A stretch of DNA of 64,000 nt from Microbacterium sp. SD291. Its GTDB lineage: Bacteria; Actinomycetota; Actinomycetes; Actinomycetales; Microbacteriaceae. The notes under the pieces were generated by a model. It saw only the letters and a program-made list of their open reading frames with translations, had not been told where the DNA came from and searched no databases. The stretch is taken from NCBI RefSeq assembly GCF_017355365.1, contig NZ_JADIJR010000012.1, forward strand, positions 1 to 64,000. Reading direction: 5' to 3'. The first letter of the stretch is position 1; each line of letters begins with the position of its first letter. Positions 49,368 through 57,988 of this stretch are shown in pieces. Position numbers and translations under genes: made by a program.

Positions 49368-50405
49368 TCAGACCTCGTCGAGCAGCTCCCCGCGGATGCG
49401 GCGGAGGTCCTCCATCAGCGATCCGATCAGGATCCAGTGGCCGGATGCCGGGGGCCTGATCACGAGCGGAGCCGTCAGCGCGGGGATCGCGGAGGTCAGG
49501 GTCTCCGGCTCGGGTGTCACATCGGCGATCTGCACCGCGAGGCGCACATCGTGGCCCGCGCGGCGCAGCTGCTCGGCGATCGCGGTGACGGCGGGCTCCT
49601 GCCCGATCGCGTCGTCGTAGTGATCGAAGTAGGCGCGGGTCATCCCGATCGTCTGGGTCACGATCGGGGAGAGCCGTTCGAGCAGCGCCCGCATCTCGCG
49701 GAGATCCTCGCGGTGCGCGGAGCGGCGCGGGTTCAGGGTGAGTGACTCCTCGCCGGCGGCGATGGATGCCTCGGCAGCATCCTTCATCGGCCGGAGCAGC
49801 CGCACCTGCAGCATCAGCTCCTGCAGCAGCGCGGGTGTCTGCGACTCCGGAAGGGCGGCCGCGAGACGGTCGAGGCTCGCCGCGAGCTCCCTGCCGAGGA
49901 GCCCGAGGTCACGGCGTGCCGGCGCGACCAGCACGGGCGGCACGATCAGCGCGTTCACGACGATGCCGATCACGACGCCGATCAGCGTCTCGGCGATGCG
50001 GGCGAACGCGTACTCCGGGCTCGACGAGCCGAGCGCGAGCACGAGCATGGCCGAGATCGCCACCTGATTGCCGGTGCCGGGAGAAGCGCGGAACACCCAG
50101 GCGACCAGCATCGCCACGACGATCGCGAGCAGCACGATCCAGCTCGGGGAACCGAGCAGCAGGCCGAGCGCGACCGCGACCAGCACGCCGACGATCACGC
50201 CGATGCTGCGCTCGAGCGCCTTCGACAGAGACTGGTTGACGCTCGGCTGAACGACCAGAAGCGCGGCGATCGCCGCGAACACGGGCAGCTGTCCGGGGAA
50301 CGCCAAGCCGGCGAGGAGCCACGCGGCGATCGTCGCCGCAGCCGACTTCACGACCTGCAGCAGCGGAGAGCGCCTGGAGGCACGGATCGCGGCGGGGATG
50401 CGCAT
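49368..50405 (-). CDS. FUSC-family membrane protein
   Basis: A 345-residue inner-membrane protein with six N-terminal helices in the FUSC pattern (AAWLLAGLAFPGQLPVFAAI, ALLVVQPSVNQSLSKALERS, GVIVGVLVAVALGLLLG) and a helical cytosolic tail with HREDLREMRALLERLSPIVT. FUSC proteins are linked to aromatic acid or toxic compound efflux. TACCGT ends exactly 6 nt before the ATG. The substrate is unknown; the gene stands alone. Confidence 0.85.
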   Translation of the reverse strand: MRIPAAIRASRRSPLLQVVKSAAATIAAWLLAGLAFPGQLPVFAAIAALLVVQPSVNQSLSKALERSIGVIVGVLVAVALGLLLGSPSWIVLLAIVVAMLVAWVFRASPGTGNQVAISAMLVLALGSSSPEYAFARIAETLIGVVIGIVVNALIVPPVLVAPARRDLGLLGRELAASLDRLAAALPESQTPALLQELMLQVRLLRPMKDAAEASIAAGEESLTLNPRRSAHREDLREMRALLERLSPIVTQTIGMTRAYFDHYDDAIGQEPAVTAIAEQLRRAGHDVRLAVQIADVTPEPETLTSAIPALTAPLVIRPPASGHWILIGSLMEDLRRIRGELLDEV

Positions 50406-50439
50406 GGTCCCACGGTAGTGCGGCCTTGGATGTGGCCGC

Positions 50440-50491
50440 GGACCTTGAATGGTCGCCTGGTGAGTGCGGAGGCGGCCAGGTGGGTCCGCGA
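50440..50491. repeat. Dispersed element related to the 12-kb array (family F7)
   Basis: GGACCTTGAATGGTCGCCTG starts a 52-bp stretch containing GGCGGCCAGGTGGGTCCGCG. Two 53-bp relatives lie at 12093-12145 and 12208-12260 (GGACCTCGGATGGTCG and GGGGGCGGCCATTCGGG). An outer inverted pair CGCGGACC/GGTCCGCG frames it. It sits before the DUF998-like gene. Confidence 0.6.
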
Positions 50492-50579
50492 CGGGGGCGG
50501 ATGCTCAGGACGCAGGCCGTTTCGCCACGCGCCCGCCCTGGCCGACGTCTTCGCCGGGACGACGTGGTTGCATGGAGGC

Positions 50580-51644
50580 ATGGAGCAGCAGGACCGGGCG
50601 CAGCGTCTGCGCGGCGAGACCGAGGCGGTCTGGGCGACGGTTGTGTCGTTCGCGCTCGGCGCGGGCGCCGGCATCCTGCTCCTCGGCGGCGATTCTCGTC
50701 CGCTGACCGGCGAGGGATCGCTCGCCCTTCCGGTGGCGGCGATCGCCGGGATCATCGCATCCGCGGCCTTCGTGCTCAGCACGGTCCGGCACCGCCGCGG
50801 CGAGACCGCGCCGATGCCGCGCTGGCAGGCAGTGGTGTCCGACCTGTCGGCGATCGCCCTGACCGTCGCGATCGGGGCGGTCACCGCCATGGGAGTGCTC
50901 CTGGCCACAGAGATCCTCGCCGCCGGCCTGCAGGGGCTGGAGCTCGCCGCGATCGGCGGCGGCCTGCTCGCCGGCGTCGCCTCGGCGATCGGCGGGCGCT
51001 TCGCGTTCGGGGCGGGCATCGGCCTCCGCACGGCGGACCTCTCCGGGCTCCTCGCGAGCTACCTCGTCATCGGCACGCTCTTCGCGATGGTCACCGCGGT
51101 CGACCCGCGCTGGTGGGAGGTGAACTTCTCGCAGCTCGGCAACGGCGCGGGCTCCTGGGCCTTCAACGGGACCCTCATCGTCGCAGGACTCCTGATCGCG
51201 ACGGTCGGCTCGTACGTCGGACGCGATCTGCACCGGATGCTCGGAGACGACGCTCTCGGACGCATCGGCGCGATCGTGCTGCTGTGGGCCGCCACCGGTG
51301 CGGCGCTCGCCGCGGTGGGGCTTCTTCCGCTGCACCGGGTGCCGATCCCGCACAATATCGCCGCGTTCGCGGCCCTCGCGCTGTTCGCCGCCGCGGCGGT
51401 GTGCACGACGCTGCGCGTGCCAGGGCCGCCGCGCGCCCTGGTCATCACGACGATCGGGGTGGTGATCCTGATCGCGGCGGCGCTCGTGATGTGGGTCCCG
51501 TTCGGCCTCTACGGCCTCACCGCGCTGGAGGCGATCGTCGTGGGGCTCGGCCTCGTCTGGATGACGACGCTGGTGCGGGTGCTCGCGATCATCGTGCCGC
51601 CGGCATCCCGCCCGTCCCTCCGCCGTTCGCTGCTTCCCGGCTGA
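50580..51644 (+). CDS. Polytopic membrane protein, DUF998-like
   Basis: A 354-residue protein with about nine predicted helices, for example VVSFALGAGAGILLLGG, AIAGIIASAAFVLSTV and GLLIATVGSYVGRDLH, and the sequence WWEVNFSQLGNGAGSWAFN, which I associate with DUF998 membrane proteins. ATG 50580 follows TGGAGGC, and the upstream open frame overlaps the F7 repeat. There are no catalytic residues or transport signatures. It is convergent with the HNH gene, 10 bp apart. Function unknown. Confidence 0.78.
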   Translation: MEQQDRAQRLRGETEAVWATVVSFALGAGAGILLLGGDSRPLTGEGSLALPVAAIAGIIASAAFVLSTVRHRRGETAPMPRWQAVVSDLSAIALTVAIGAVTAMGVLLATEILAAGLQGLELAAIGGGLLAGVASAIGGRFAFGAGIGLRTADLSGLLASYLVIGTLFAMVTAVDPRWWEVNFSQLGNGAGSWAFNGTLIVAGLLIATVGSYVGRDLHRMLGDDALGRIGAIVLLWAATGAALAAVGLLPLHRVPIPHNIAAFAALALFAAAAVCTTLRVPGPPRALVITTIGVVILIAAALVMWVPFGLYGLTALEAIVVGLGLVWMTTLVRVLAIIVPPASRPSLRRSLLPG

Positions 51645-51654
51645 CGGCGGCGGC

Positions 51655-52038
51655 TCAGTCGGCGGGTCCGTCGTCCGCAGCGTCGTCCCCGGCCCCGTCG
51701 TCTGCGAAGGCCCGCTGCACCGCGTGATGGCGGAGCAGGAACGCGGCCTCGTCGAGCCCGCGCCGGCGCAGCCAGCTGGTCACCTCGCCGTTCGACTTGC
51801 TGGCGTTGCAGGAGCCGCACGCCGGCACGACGTTGCTCAGGGTGTAGCGGCCGCCGCGCGAGATCGGCTGCACGCAGTCGCGCTGCAGCGGCACGGCCGA
51901 CGCACCGCAGTAGGCGCATCCGCTCCACTCCTGCTGCAGCGCCGCCCACTCCCCGGGCGTCAGGTCGTTGTCGGCGGCGGCGACTCGACGCCGTCGACGT
52001 CGATCCAGCCGGGCGCGGCGGCTGCGGCTGACTGGCAT
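51655..52038 (-). CDS. HNH endonuclease-like protein
   Basis: A 127-residue protein with a very basic N-terminus, then the zinc-framed HNH fold: CAYCGASAVPLQRDCVQPIS, RGGRYTLSNVVPACGSCNAS, KSN. The first His of the classical DHxxP is replaced (DCVQP), so cleavage activity is uncertain, though Asn (SNVVPAC) and the Cys pairs are intact. The tail is acidic and probably disordered. TAAGGT ends 6 nt before the ATG. It may be a phage-derived or repair-related nuclease that became resident. Confidence 0.8.
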   Translation of the reverse strand: MPVSRSRRARLDRRRRRRVAAADNDLTPGEWAALQQEWSGCAYCGASAVPLQRDCVQPISRGGRYTLSNVVPACGSCNASKSNGEVTSWLRRRGLDEAAFLLRHHAVQRAFADDGAGDDAADDGPAD

Positions 52039-52155
52039 GAGGCCACCTTAGACGGATGCCGCGACACGGCATCCGGAAGATAGGGAATCTGTCCGATGTC
52101 GGAGGGGTGCCTCAGAGCGGAATGTAGGGGTACAGAGAACCGCCGAGGAGACACC

Positions 52156-52431
52156 ATGTACGAGCACCCCTACTTCACCGCCAAGGTCAACGAGTACGAG
52201 CAGCAGCAGCTGGAGCGCGCGGCCGAGCTGCGCCGGTTCATCGCCGAGCACCCCGGCCAGGTCGTCCGCCGTCCGGAGGGTGCACTCCTGCGGATCCTGC
52301 GCCTGCTCAGCGGGCGCGCGGCGCAGAAGGCGCGGGCCCCGCGGACGTCTCGGTCCGCGGAGTCCGCAGGGACGACGGATGCCGCACGCCGCGGCGTCCC
52401 GGCGGGCTGCGAGCCTGCGACCGCCCGGTGA
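52156..52431 (+). CDS. Small hypothetical protein upstream of a LuxR-type regulator
   Basis: A 91-residue basic protein. The first 55 residues (MYEHPYFTAKVNEYEQQQLE, then RRFIAEHPGQVVRRPEGALL) are helical; the tail is Ala/Arg-rich and disordered. There is no helix hydrophobic enough for a membrane. ATG 52156 follows GAGGAGA; the frame before it is not convincing. Its stop overlaps a GTG in frame with the large regulator, suggesting translational coupling. Function unknown. Confidence 0.65.
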   Translation: MYEHPYFTAKVNEYEQQQLERAAELRRFIAEHPGQVVRRPEGALLRILRLLSGRAAQKARAPRTSRSAESAGTTDAARRGVPAGCEPATAR

Positions 52432-55394
52432 CGACGATCCTCGCCGAGGGCGTCGGATCGGGCTCTCCGGAAGACGTCGCGGATCCGGCCCCGGATGTCC
52501 GAAGGGGGTGGCACGATGAATTCATGCCACCTCCCGTCCTCAGCGCCGCGATGGTCGGCCGGGACGCCGACCTCGATCACGTCCGTGCGGCCTTCGAGCG
52601 GACGCTCGGCGGCGTGCCCGCCGCCCTGCTCGTCGAGGGCGAGGCCGGGATCGGCAAGTCGCGGCTGCTGCGCGAGTTCGGAGCCGAGGTCGAGAGCCGC
52701 GCAGACGTGCACGTGGGCTGGTGCCTCGACCTGGGCTCCGCACGGACCCCGTACGGCCCGCTCACGGGCATCCTCCGATCGATCCTCGCCCGCCTCGGCA
52801 TCGAGCGGGTCCGCGAGGCGGTCGGCGTCGGCGTCGAGGCCCTCGGGATGCTGCTGCCTGAGCTGTCCTCCGCGCTCGCCGATCGCGAGCGCACCAGCCC
52901 CGACCGTCTCCGCGACGCGATCGCGAGCCTCATCGACGCGGCGGCGGAGCAGGCGCCCCAGGTGCTCATCGTCGAAGACCTGCACTGGGCCGACGAGTCC
53001 ACCCTGGCGATCCTCTCCTTCCTGCTGCGCGCGCTCGAGCGCGGGCGCATCCTTCTTCTGATCACCTGCCGCACCGACGACGTGCGCCGGGGCGACGCCG
53101 TGAGCCGGTTCATCGCCGAGGCGACGCGTGCCCGACTGCTCGAGCGGGTCGAGCTGAAGCGGCTCGGCGCCGACGCGGTGCGCGACCTCGCCCAGCAGCT
53201 CATCGGCCGGCCCCTCTCCGAAGGTGCGCTGGAGCGCGTGCAGGAGCGGGCGGAGGGCATTCCGTTCTTCGTCGAGGAGCTCGCCTGCTGCACGTCGGGC
53301 CCGTTGCCCGACGGGCTCAGAGACCTGCTGCTGGCGCGCTTCGACCGCCTGGGCGACGACGCCAGGCGGGTCGTCAAGGTGGTCTCCGGCTCCGAGCAGC
53401 CGCTCACGCACCAGCTGTTCGCGTGCCTGGTCGACCTGCCGGAGGAGAGAGTCGAGGAGGCGGTTCGCGAGGCGTCGCTCAGCGGCATCCTCGTCGTCGG
53501 CGACGACACCTACCGCTTCCGCCACGCGCTGCTGCGCGAGGCCGTGCACGGCGACCTCCTTCCGGGAGAGCGCTCGCGGCTGCACCGCGCCTATGCCGAG
53601 GCCCTGGAGGAGAGCTGCCACGACGACAGTGCCGCCGCACTGGCCTACCACTGGCGGCTCGCGCAGGACGACCGCAGGGCCCTGGGAGCTGCGGTCGAGG
53701 CGATGCGCCATGCCAAGGCGCGGTTCGCGTTCGCGAGCGCGGCGCGCTTCGGCGAGCTCGCCCTCGAGATCTGGCCCCAGGTGACGGATGCCGCCGACGC
53801 GGCGGGCATCGAACGGCTCGAACTCCTGCAGACGCTGGCGTCGATCCTCCGCAACGCCGGCGACGGAGAGCGCGCGCTCGCCGTCGTGAACCTGGCGCTC
53901 GACGAGGTCGATCCGGCATCTGCCGATCCGCGCCTGCACGCGCGGCTGCTGCGCGACAAGGCTTATTACACGATGAATCTGGGCCGCCTCGGATCCATCC
54001 CGCTGCTGCGCGAGGCGCTCGCCGTGCTCGACGGGAGGGTCGACGACGACCGGCTCCACGCGACCATCCTGAACACGCTCGCGAGCCGCTACATGATCGC
54101 CGGCGATCTCGCCTCGGGGCTGGAGCTCAGCGCCGAGGCCGGCGTGCTCGCCGAGCGGGCGGGATCCGACGACGAGGCGTCGATCGCGGCCAACATCCGC
54201 GCCGCCTCCCGCACGCACATGGGTGATGTGGAGACGGGCATCCGCGAGTATGAACTCGCCCGCACCCTGGCCAGGGGGTCGACGGCCGAGCTGCGATACC
54301 GGGTCAACTACTCCGATCTGCTCACGCTCCTCGGCCGCTTCCGGGAGGCGGTGCGGGTGGCCGAGGAGGGCTTCGCGCGGTCCCGGTCGTACGGCGTGGA
54401 GCGCACGTCCGGCTCGGTGATGACGCAGAACATGGCGGTGCCGCTGCTCGAGCTCGGCGAGATCGAGCGGGTCGAGGAGATGCTCGCCCGCGACCTCTCG
54501 CAGACCACGCTCCGGGTGTTCCGGATGTACACGACGATGACGCGCGTGCGCGCGCTCTCCTGGCGAGGGCGCTCCGACGAGGCCGACGAGGTGATGCGGG
54601 AATGGCTCCCTGCATTCATCGAGACCGGTCAGGCGGAGCGGCAGATCTGGTACGACACGATCGTGATGGCGGTCGCCGTGGCGGAGAGCCGCGGCGACTA
54701 CCCCGGTGCGCTCGACGCGGTCCTCGGGATGCTGCGCGACGACGGCCCCGTGCTGCTGCACCAGCGCCGCGTGCTCTTCCAGGCCGGCTGGATCATCTCC
54801 GCGCTGCGCGCGACCGGCGCGGACGTGAGCGGGTGGACCGAGGCGATCAGGTCCGCGTGGGAGGCGCAGTCCCCGCAGCTGACGGGTGACTCCTGGTCGG
54901 CGATCCTCTCGGCGCTGCTCGCGCCGTCGATCCCGGCGCTGCAGACCGCGGTCGAACTCGCGGACGGCGACGACGTGCCGGTGACGTTCCGCGTCGTGAC
55001 GCGGCTGGAGCTCGCACGTGCACTCGTCCAGGACGGCGACCGCACCGAGGCGGCGAGCGTCATCGCCACGGCATCCGACCTCGCCGAGAGTCTCGGCCAC
55101 GCCGAGCTCATCCGGGCGGTCGGCGGCTTCGCGGATGCCGCGGGCCTGCGGCCGTCCGGTCACGACGGCGGGGCGGAGGCCGACCAGCTCACGGCACGCG
55201 AGCGGCAGGTGCTCGCGCTGATCGCGGAGGGACTCAGCAACAGGCAGATCGGGGAGCGGCTCTTCATCAGCGTGAAGACCGTGAGCGTGCACGTCTCGGC
55301 GGTGCTGCGCAAGCTCGCCGTCACCACCCGCACCGAGGCCGCGCTCGCCGCAGGGCGACGCTCCGACACGGCGGATCTGGTGCTGCGCCGATGA
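52428..55394 (+). CDS. LAL-type LuxR regulator with AAA ATPase domain
   Basis: A 988-residue regulator: ATPase with Walker A (LLVEGEAGIGKSRLLREFG) and Walker B (QVLIVEDLHWADESTLAIL), a long helical tetratricopeptide-like middle (for example LELLQTLASILRNAGDGERA), and a C-terminal LuxR helix-turn-helix (LTARERQVLALIAEGLSN, RQIGERLFISVKTVSVHVSA). LAL proteins bind ATP and an inducer and activate catabolic or secondary-metabolic genes. The start is uncertain: GTG 52428 overlaps the previous stop, while ATG 52524 would begin just before the conserved VGRDADLD. The regulated genes are not obvious from context; the cold-shock gene follows after a 337-bp gap. Confidence 0.86.
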   Translation: MTTILAEGVGSGSPEDVADPAPDVRRGWHDEFMPPPVLSAAMVGRDADLDHVRAAFERTLGGVPAALLVEGEAGIGKSRLLREFGAEVESRADVHVGWCLDLGSARTPYGPLTGILRSILARLGIERVREAVGVGVEALGMLLPELSSALADRERTSPDRLRDAIASLIDAAAEQAPQVLIVEDLHWADESTLAILSFLLRALERGRILLLITCRTDDVRRGDAVSRFIAEATRARLLERVELKRLGADAVRDLAQQLIGRPLSEGALERVQERAEGIPFFVEELACCTSGPLPDGLRDLLLARFDRLGDDARRVVKVVSGSEQPLTHQLFACLVDLPEERVEEAVREASLSGILVVGDDTYRFRHALLREAVHGDLLPGERSRLHRAYAEALEESCHDDSAAALAYHWRLAQDDRRALGAAVEAMRHAKARFAFASAARFGELALEIWPQVTDAADAAGIERLELLQTLASILRNAGDGERALAVVNLALDEVDPASADPRLHARLLRDKAYYTMNLGRLGSIPLLREALAVLDGRVDDDRLHATILNTLASRYMIAGDLASGLELSAEAGVLAERAGSDDEASIAANIRAASRTHMGDVETGIREYELARTLARGSTAELRYRVNYSDLLTLLGRFREAVRVAEEGFARSRSYGVERTSGSVMTQNMAVPLLELGEIERVEEMLARDLSQTTLRVFRMYTTMTRVRALSWRGRSDEADEVMREWLPAFIETGQAERQIWYDTIVMAVAVAESRGDYPGALDAVLGMLRDDGPVLLHQRRVLFQAGWIISALRATGADVSGWTEAIRSAWEAQSPQLTGDSWSAILSALLAPSIPALQTAVELADGDDVPVTFRVVTRLELARALVQDGDRTEAASVIATASDLAESLGHAELIRAVGGFADAAGLRPSGHDGGAEADQLTARERQVLALIAEGLSNRQIGERLFISVKTVSVHVSAVLRKLAVTTRTEAALAAGRRSDTADLVLRR

Positions 55395-55731
55395 CGGAGA
55401 TCGGGTTGAGAATCCTTCCGGGCGCATTCCCCGCCTGGCGTGGTACGGTGAGCGTAGCCCTCCTACCGGAGGTGACATTCATCACCGGCCCGCGAACGCT
55501 TGATGCGACGTGTGTGGCCCTACACCAGGATCCGAGTTCTGTGCCTCGATCGATTCGGCACGGATCCCACCGAAAGACTTCCCACTTGTCACACGCAGCC
55601 GCTCACGGCATCCGCGTTCATCATCTCGTCGCCTCCACCCGGAGCGCGACTTTCCTCGTACCTGCCGGAGGTTCCGGTGCGGTGCTCAAGGTCGCGTAAG
55701 CGGCCCGTTCAACAGTAGAAAGTAGAAACAC
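55395..55731 (+). other. Long leader region before the cold-shock gene
   Basis: This is 337 bp without a convincing gene, less GC-rich than its neighbours and with no codon bias. Small frames here (for example one starting ATG 55391) look random. TACGGT at 55444 could be a -10, which would give a 5' leader of roughly 280 nt. Long structured leaders are a known feature of cold-shock mRNAs. Its end, AGTAGAAAGTAGAAACAC, is A-rich directly before the ATG. Confidence 0.5.
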
Positions 55732-55935
55732 ATGGCCACTGGCACTGTGAAATGGTTCAACGCGGAAAAGGGCTTCGGCTTCATCGCTCCCGATGACGGC
55801 TCGGACGACCTCTTCGCCCACTACTCGGCTATCACCGGCTCCGGTTTCAAGGAGCTCCGTGAGAACCAGAAGGTCGAATTCGACGCTGAGCGTGGCCCCA
55901 AGGGCATGCAGGCGGCGAACATCCGCGCTCTCTGA
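55732..55935 (+). CDS. cspA: Cold-shock protein
   Basis: A 67-residue single cold-shock domain with both RNA-binding motifs: [18 protein letters not shown] (RNP1 as KGFGFI) and [10 protein letters not shown] (RNP2 as LFAHY). It is an RNA chaperone or antiterminator in the cytosol. The size is standard for actinobacterial Csp. Codons are strongly biased to a high-expression set (for example AAG, GTG, TTC). It has a long 5' leader and its own terminator. Confidence 0.95.
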   Translation: MATGTVKWFNAEKGFGFIAPDDGSDDLFAHYSAITGSGFKELRENQKVEFDAERGPKGMQAANIRAL

Positions 55936-55953
55936 GCGCGATCTGATCGTCCG

Positions 55954-55992
55954 GAAGCCGGCCGGGTCCCTCGTGGGCCCGGCCGGCTTCTT
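55954..55992 (+). terminator. Intrinsic terminator after cspA
   Basis: GAAGCCGGCCGGG and CCCGGCCGGCTTC pair with a small loop and are followed by TT. It begins 18 bp after the cspA stop. Confidence 0.8.
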
Positions 55993-56064
55993 GCGTGCGC
56001 GGGCGCAAGGCGCCGCGCTTTGGTCGAGTGTCACGCGAGTTGCTGAGGGTGCCCTAACCTTCTG

Positions 56065-56083
56065 TTAGATTAGGCCAGGCTTA
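56065..56083 (+). promoter_or_regulatory. DtxR/IdeR-like iron box
   Basis: TTAGATTAGGCCAGGCTTA matches 14 of 19 positions of the DtxR/IdeR consensus TTAGGTTAGGCTAACCTAA. It lies 70 bp before the siderophore-interacting protein gene, the head of an iron-uptake operon. The box explains iron repression of that operon. Confidence 0.75.
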
Positions 56084-56152
56084 CCAAACACGGCGCCGGT
56101 TGCCCGGTCGTCGAAGAGGTCTCATCTCGCACACACCCCACCGGAAGGCACC

Positions 56153-57097
56153 ATGTCCGCTGTGACCACCACGGAGCGCCCCGCCTACGTCCTCACCCGC
56201 GCCGAGGTGCGCGCCGTCGACCGGGTCTCGCCGAACTTCGCACGGATCACGTTCGGCGGTCCCGACCTCGAGGACTTCGGCACCCCCGGTGCGATCTTCG
56301 ATTCGCGCATCAAGCTGATCTTCCCGCCGGCATCCGGAGTCCTGCCGGAGCTCGACCGCGGCGGCGACGACTGGTGGGGCTCCTACCTCGCCGTCCCCGA
56401 GGAGGAGCGCGGCTCGATGCGCACCTACTCGGTCAGGGAGCTGCGGGTGACGGATGCCGGCACCGAGCTCGACGTCGACTTCGTGCTGCACCTCGAACCG
56501 GGACTCACCGGCCCGGCCTCGCGCTGGGCGAGTGCCGCCGTGGTCGGGCAGGAGCTCTTCGTGATCGGCCCTCGGCGCGGGGTCACCGCGCACGGCGGCG
56601 TCGAGTACGCGCCCGGCACCGCACGCTCGGTCGTGCTCGCCGGCGACGAGACCGCGGCTCCCGCGATCGCCCGCATCCTCGAGGACGCCCCGCGCGATCT
56701 GCGCGGCGTCGCCTACATCGAGGTGCCGGTCTCGGCCGACGTGCTGCCGATCGACGCCCCCGCGGGCGTCGAGGTGCACTGGCTGCCGCGCGCAGCCGGC
56801 CAGCAGCATGGAGCGGAGCTCATCCCGGCGGTGCTCGCCCATCTCGGCGACGCGCATACGTCCGTCGAGGTGCAGGACATCGAGACGGAGGAGCTCCTCT
56901 GGGAGACACCGGGCTTCTCCCGCCTCGGCGAGGAGATCGACACCGCGGATGCTCCCGCCGACCGCTACTTCTGGATCGCGGGCGAGAGCGGAGTGGTCAC
57001 GACGCTGCGCCGCCACCTGGTGAAGGACCTCGGCGTCGACCGGTCGCAGGTCGCCTTCATGGGCTACTGGCGCCGTGGCGTCGCGATGCGCGGCTGA
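56153..57097 (+). CDS. Siderophore-interacting protein (ferric reductase, FAD)
   Basis: A 314-residue flavoprotein of the ViuB/YqjH type: the FAD-binding N-terminal barrel with RTYSVRELRVTD and the motif DFVLHLEPGLTGPASRWA, then an NAD(P)-binding part with SVVLAGDETAAPAIARILED and GVVTTLRRHLVKDLG, ending MGYWRRGVA. It reduces Fe(III)-siderophore to release iron. GGAAGG precedes ATG 56153. It is first in the operon with the ABC ATPase, binding protein and permease. Confidence 0.92.
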   Translation: MSAVTTTERPAYVLTRAEVRAVDRVSPNFARITFGGPDLEDFGTPGAIFDSRIKLIFPPASGVLPELDRGGDDWWGSYLAVPEEERGSMRTYSVRELRVTDAGTELDVDFVLHLEPGLTGPASRWASAAVVGQELFVIGPRRGVTAHGGVEYAPGTARSVVLAGDETAAPAIARILEDAPRDLRGVAYIEVPVSADVLPIDAPAGVEVHWLPRAAGQQHGAELIPAVLAHLGDAHTSVEVQDIETEELLWETPGFSRLGEEIDTADAPADRYFWIAGESGVVTTLRRHLVKDLGVDRSQVAFMGYWRRGVAMRG

Positions 57098-57112
57098 GGA
57101 AGGACGCCCTCC

Positions 57113-57955
57113 ATGGAACACCTCGGCAGCGCCCTGCAGGGCGACTCCCTCGCACTCGGCTACGGCCGCACCCGCGTGGTGCACGACGTCTCGCTCCGCC
57201 TCACCCCCGGTCGCGTCACCGCCCTGATCGGCCCCAACGGCAGCGGCAAGTCCACGGTCCTGCGCGCACTCGCCCGCCTGCAGCGCTTCGAGGCGGGCCG
57301 AGTGACGGTCGGCGTCGACGGCTCGCAGCGTGACGCCGCCGCGCTCTCCGCCAGGGAGTTCGCGCGCACCGTGGCGATGCTCTCGCAGTCGCGTCCGCAT
57401 CCGTCCGGCATCGAGGTGCGCGACGTCGTCGCCTACGGGCGTCACCCGCATCGCGGCCGGTTCTCCGGCGTCAGCGACGCCGACCGCGCGGCGATCGACC
57501 ACGCGCTCGCCCTGACCGGCCTCGGCGCCATGGCCCACCGCGCCGTCGACCAGCTCTCCGGCGGCGAGCTGCAGCGGGTCTGGCTCGCGACCTCGCTCGC
57601 CCAGGAAACCGGCATCCTGCTCCTCGACGAGCCGACCAACCACCTCGACCTCCGCTATCAGATCGAGACGCTCGACCTCGTCCGCGACCTCGCCGACGAC
57701 CACGGCACTGCGATCGGCGTCGTCCTGCACGACCTCGACCACGCCGCATCCGTCGCCGACGAGATCGTGCTGCTGCACCAGGGTCGCGTGCACGCGACCG
57801 GACTGCCGGCCGACGTGCTCACGGGCGAGAACCTCTCGCACGTGTACGGCCTGCGCATCGACACGGTCGTCGACGCCGAGACCGGGCGAGTGCGCGTGTT
57901 CCCCTACGGCCGTCACCACGACCGGCCGCGCCGCGCGCTCGCAACGACCTCCTGA
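57113..57955 (+). CDS. Iron-siderophore ABC transporter ATPase
   Basis: A 280-residue FepC/FecE-type ATPase: Walker A in GPNGSGKSTVLRALARL, signature LSGGELQRVWLATSLAQ, Walker B in ILLLDEPTNHLD, and the switch His in GVVLHDLDHAA. It powers the fused permease encoded at 59020. ATG 57113 follows the SIP stop by 15 bp with AGGAAGG. The C-terminal 30 residues are the usual extra tail of this subfamily. Confidence 0.92.
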   Translation: MEHLGSALQGDSLALGYGRTRVVHDVSLRLTPGRVTALIGPNGSGKSTVLRALARLQRFEAGRVTVGVDGSQRDAAALSAREFARTVAMLSQSRPHPSGIEVRDVVAYGRHPHRGRFSGVSDADRAAIDHALALTGLGAMAHRAVDQLSGGELQRVWLATSLAQETGILLLDEPTNHLDLRYQIETLDLVRDLADDHGTAIGVVLHDLDHAASVADEIVLLHQGRVHATGLPADVLTGENLSHVYGLRIDTVVDAETGRVRVFPYGRHHDRPRRALATTS

Positions 57956-57988
57956 TCCCCGCACCCTCCCGAAACGACCGAGGAATCC

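Noticed and set aside
52170..55478. 1102-codon open frame on the minus strand opposite the LAL regulator
   Set aside because: It is the mirror of a high-GC gene: no domain, abnormal His/Arg/Gly/Asp-rich composition, and the plus strand has clear ATPase and LuxR motifs.
55391..55699. 102-codon frame before cspA
   Set aside because: It has random composition, no ribosome site, starts inside the LAL gene end and lies in the putative leader.
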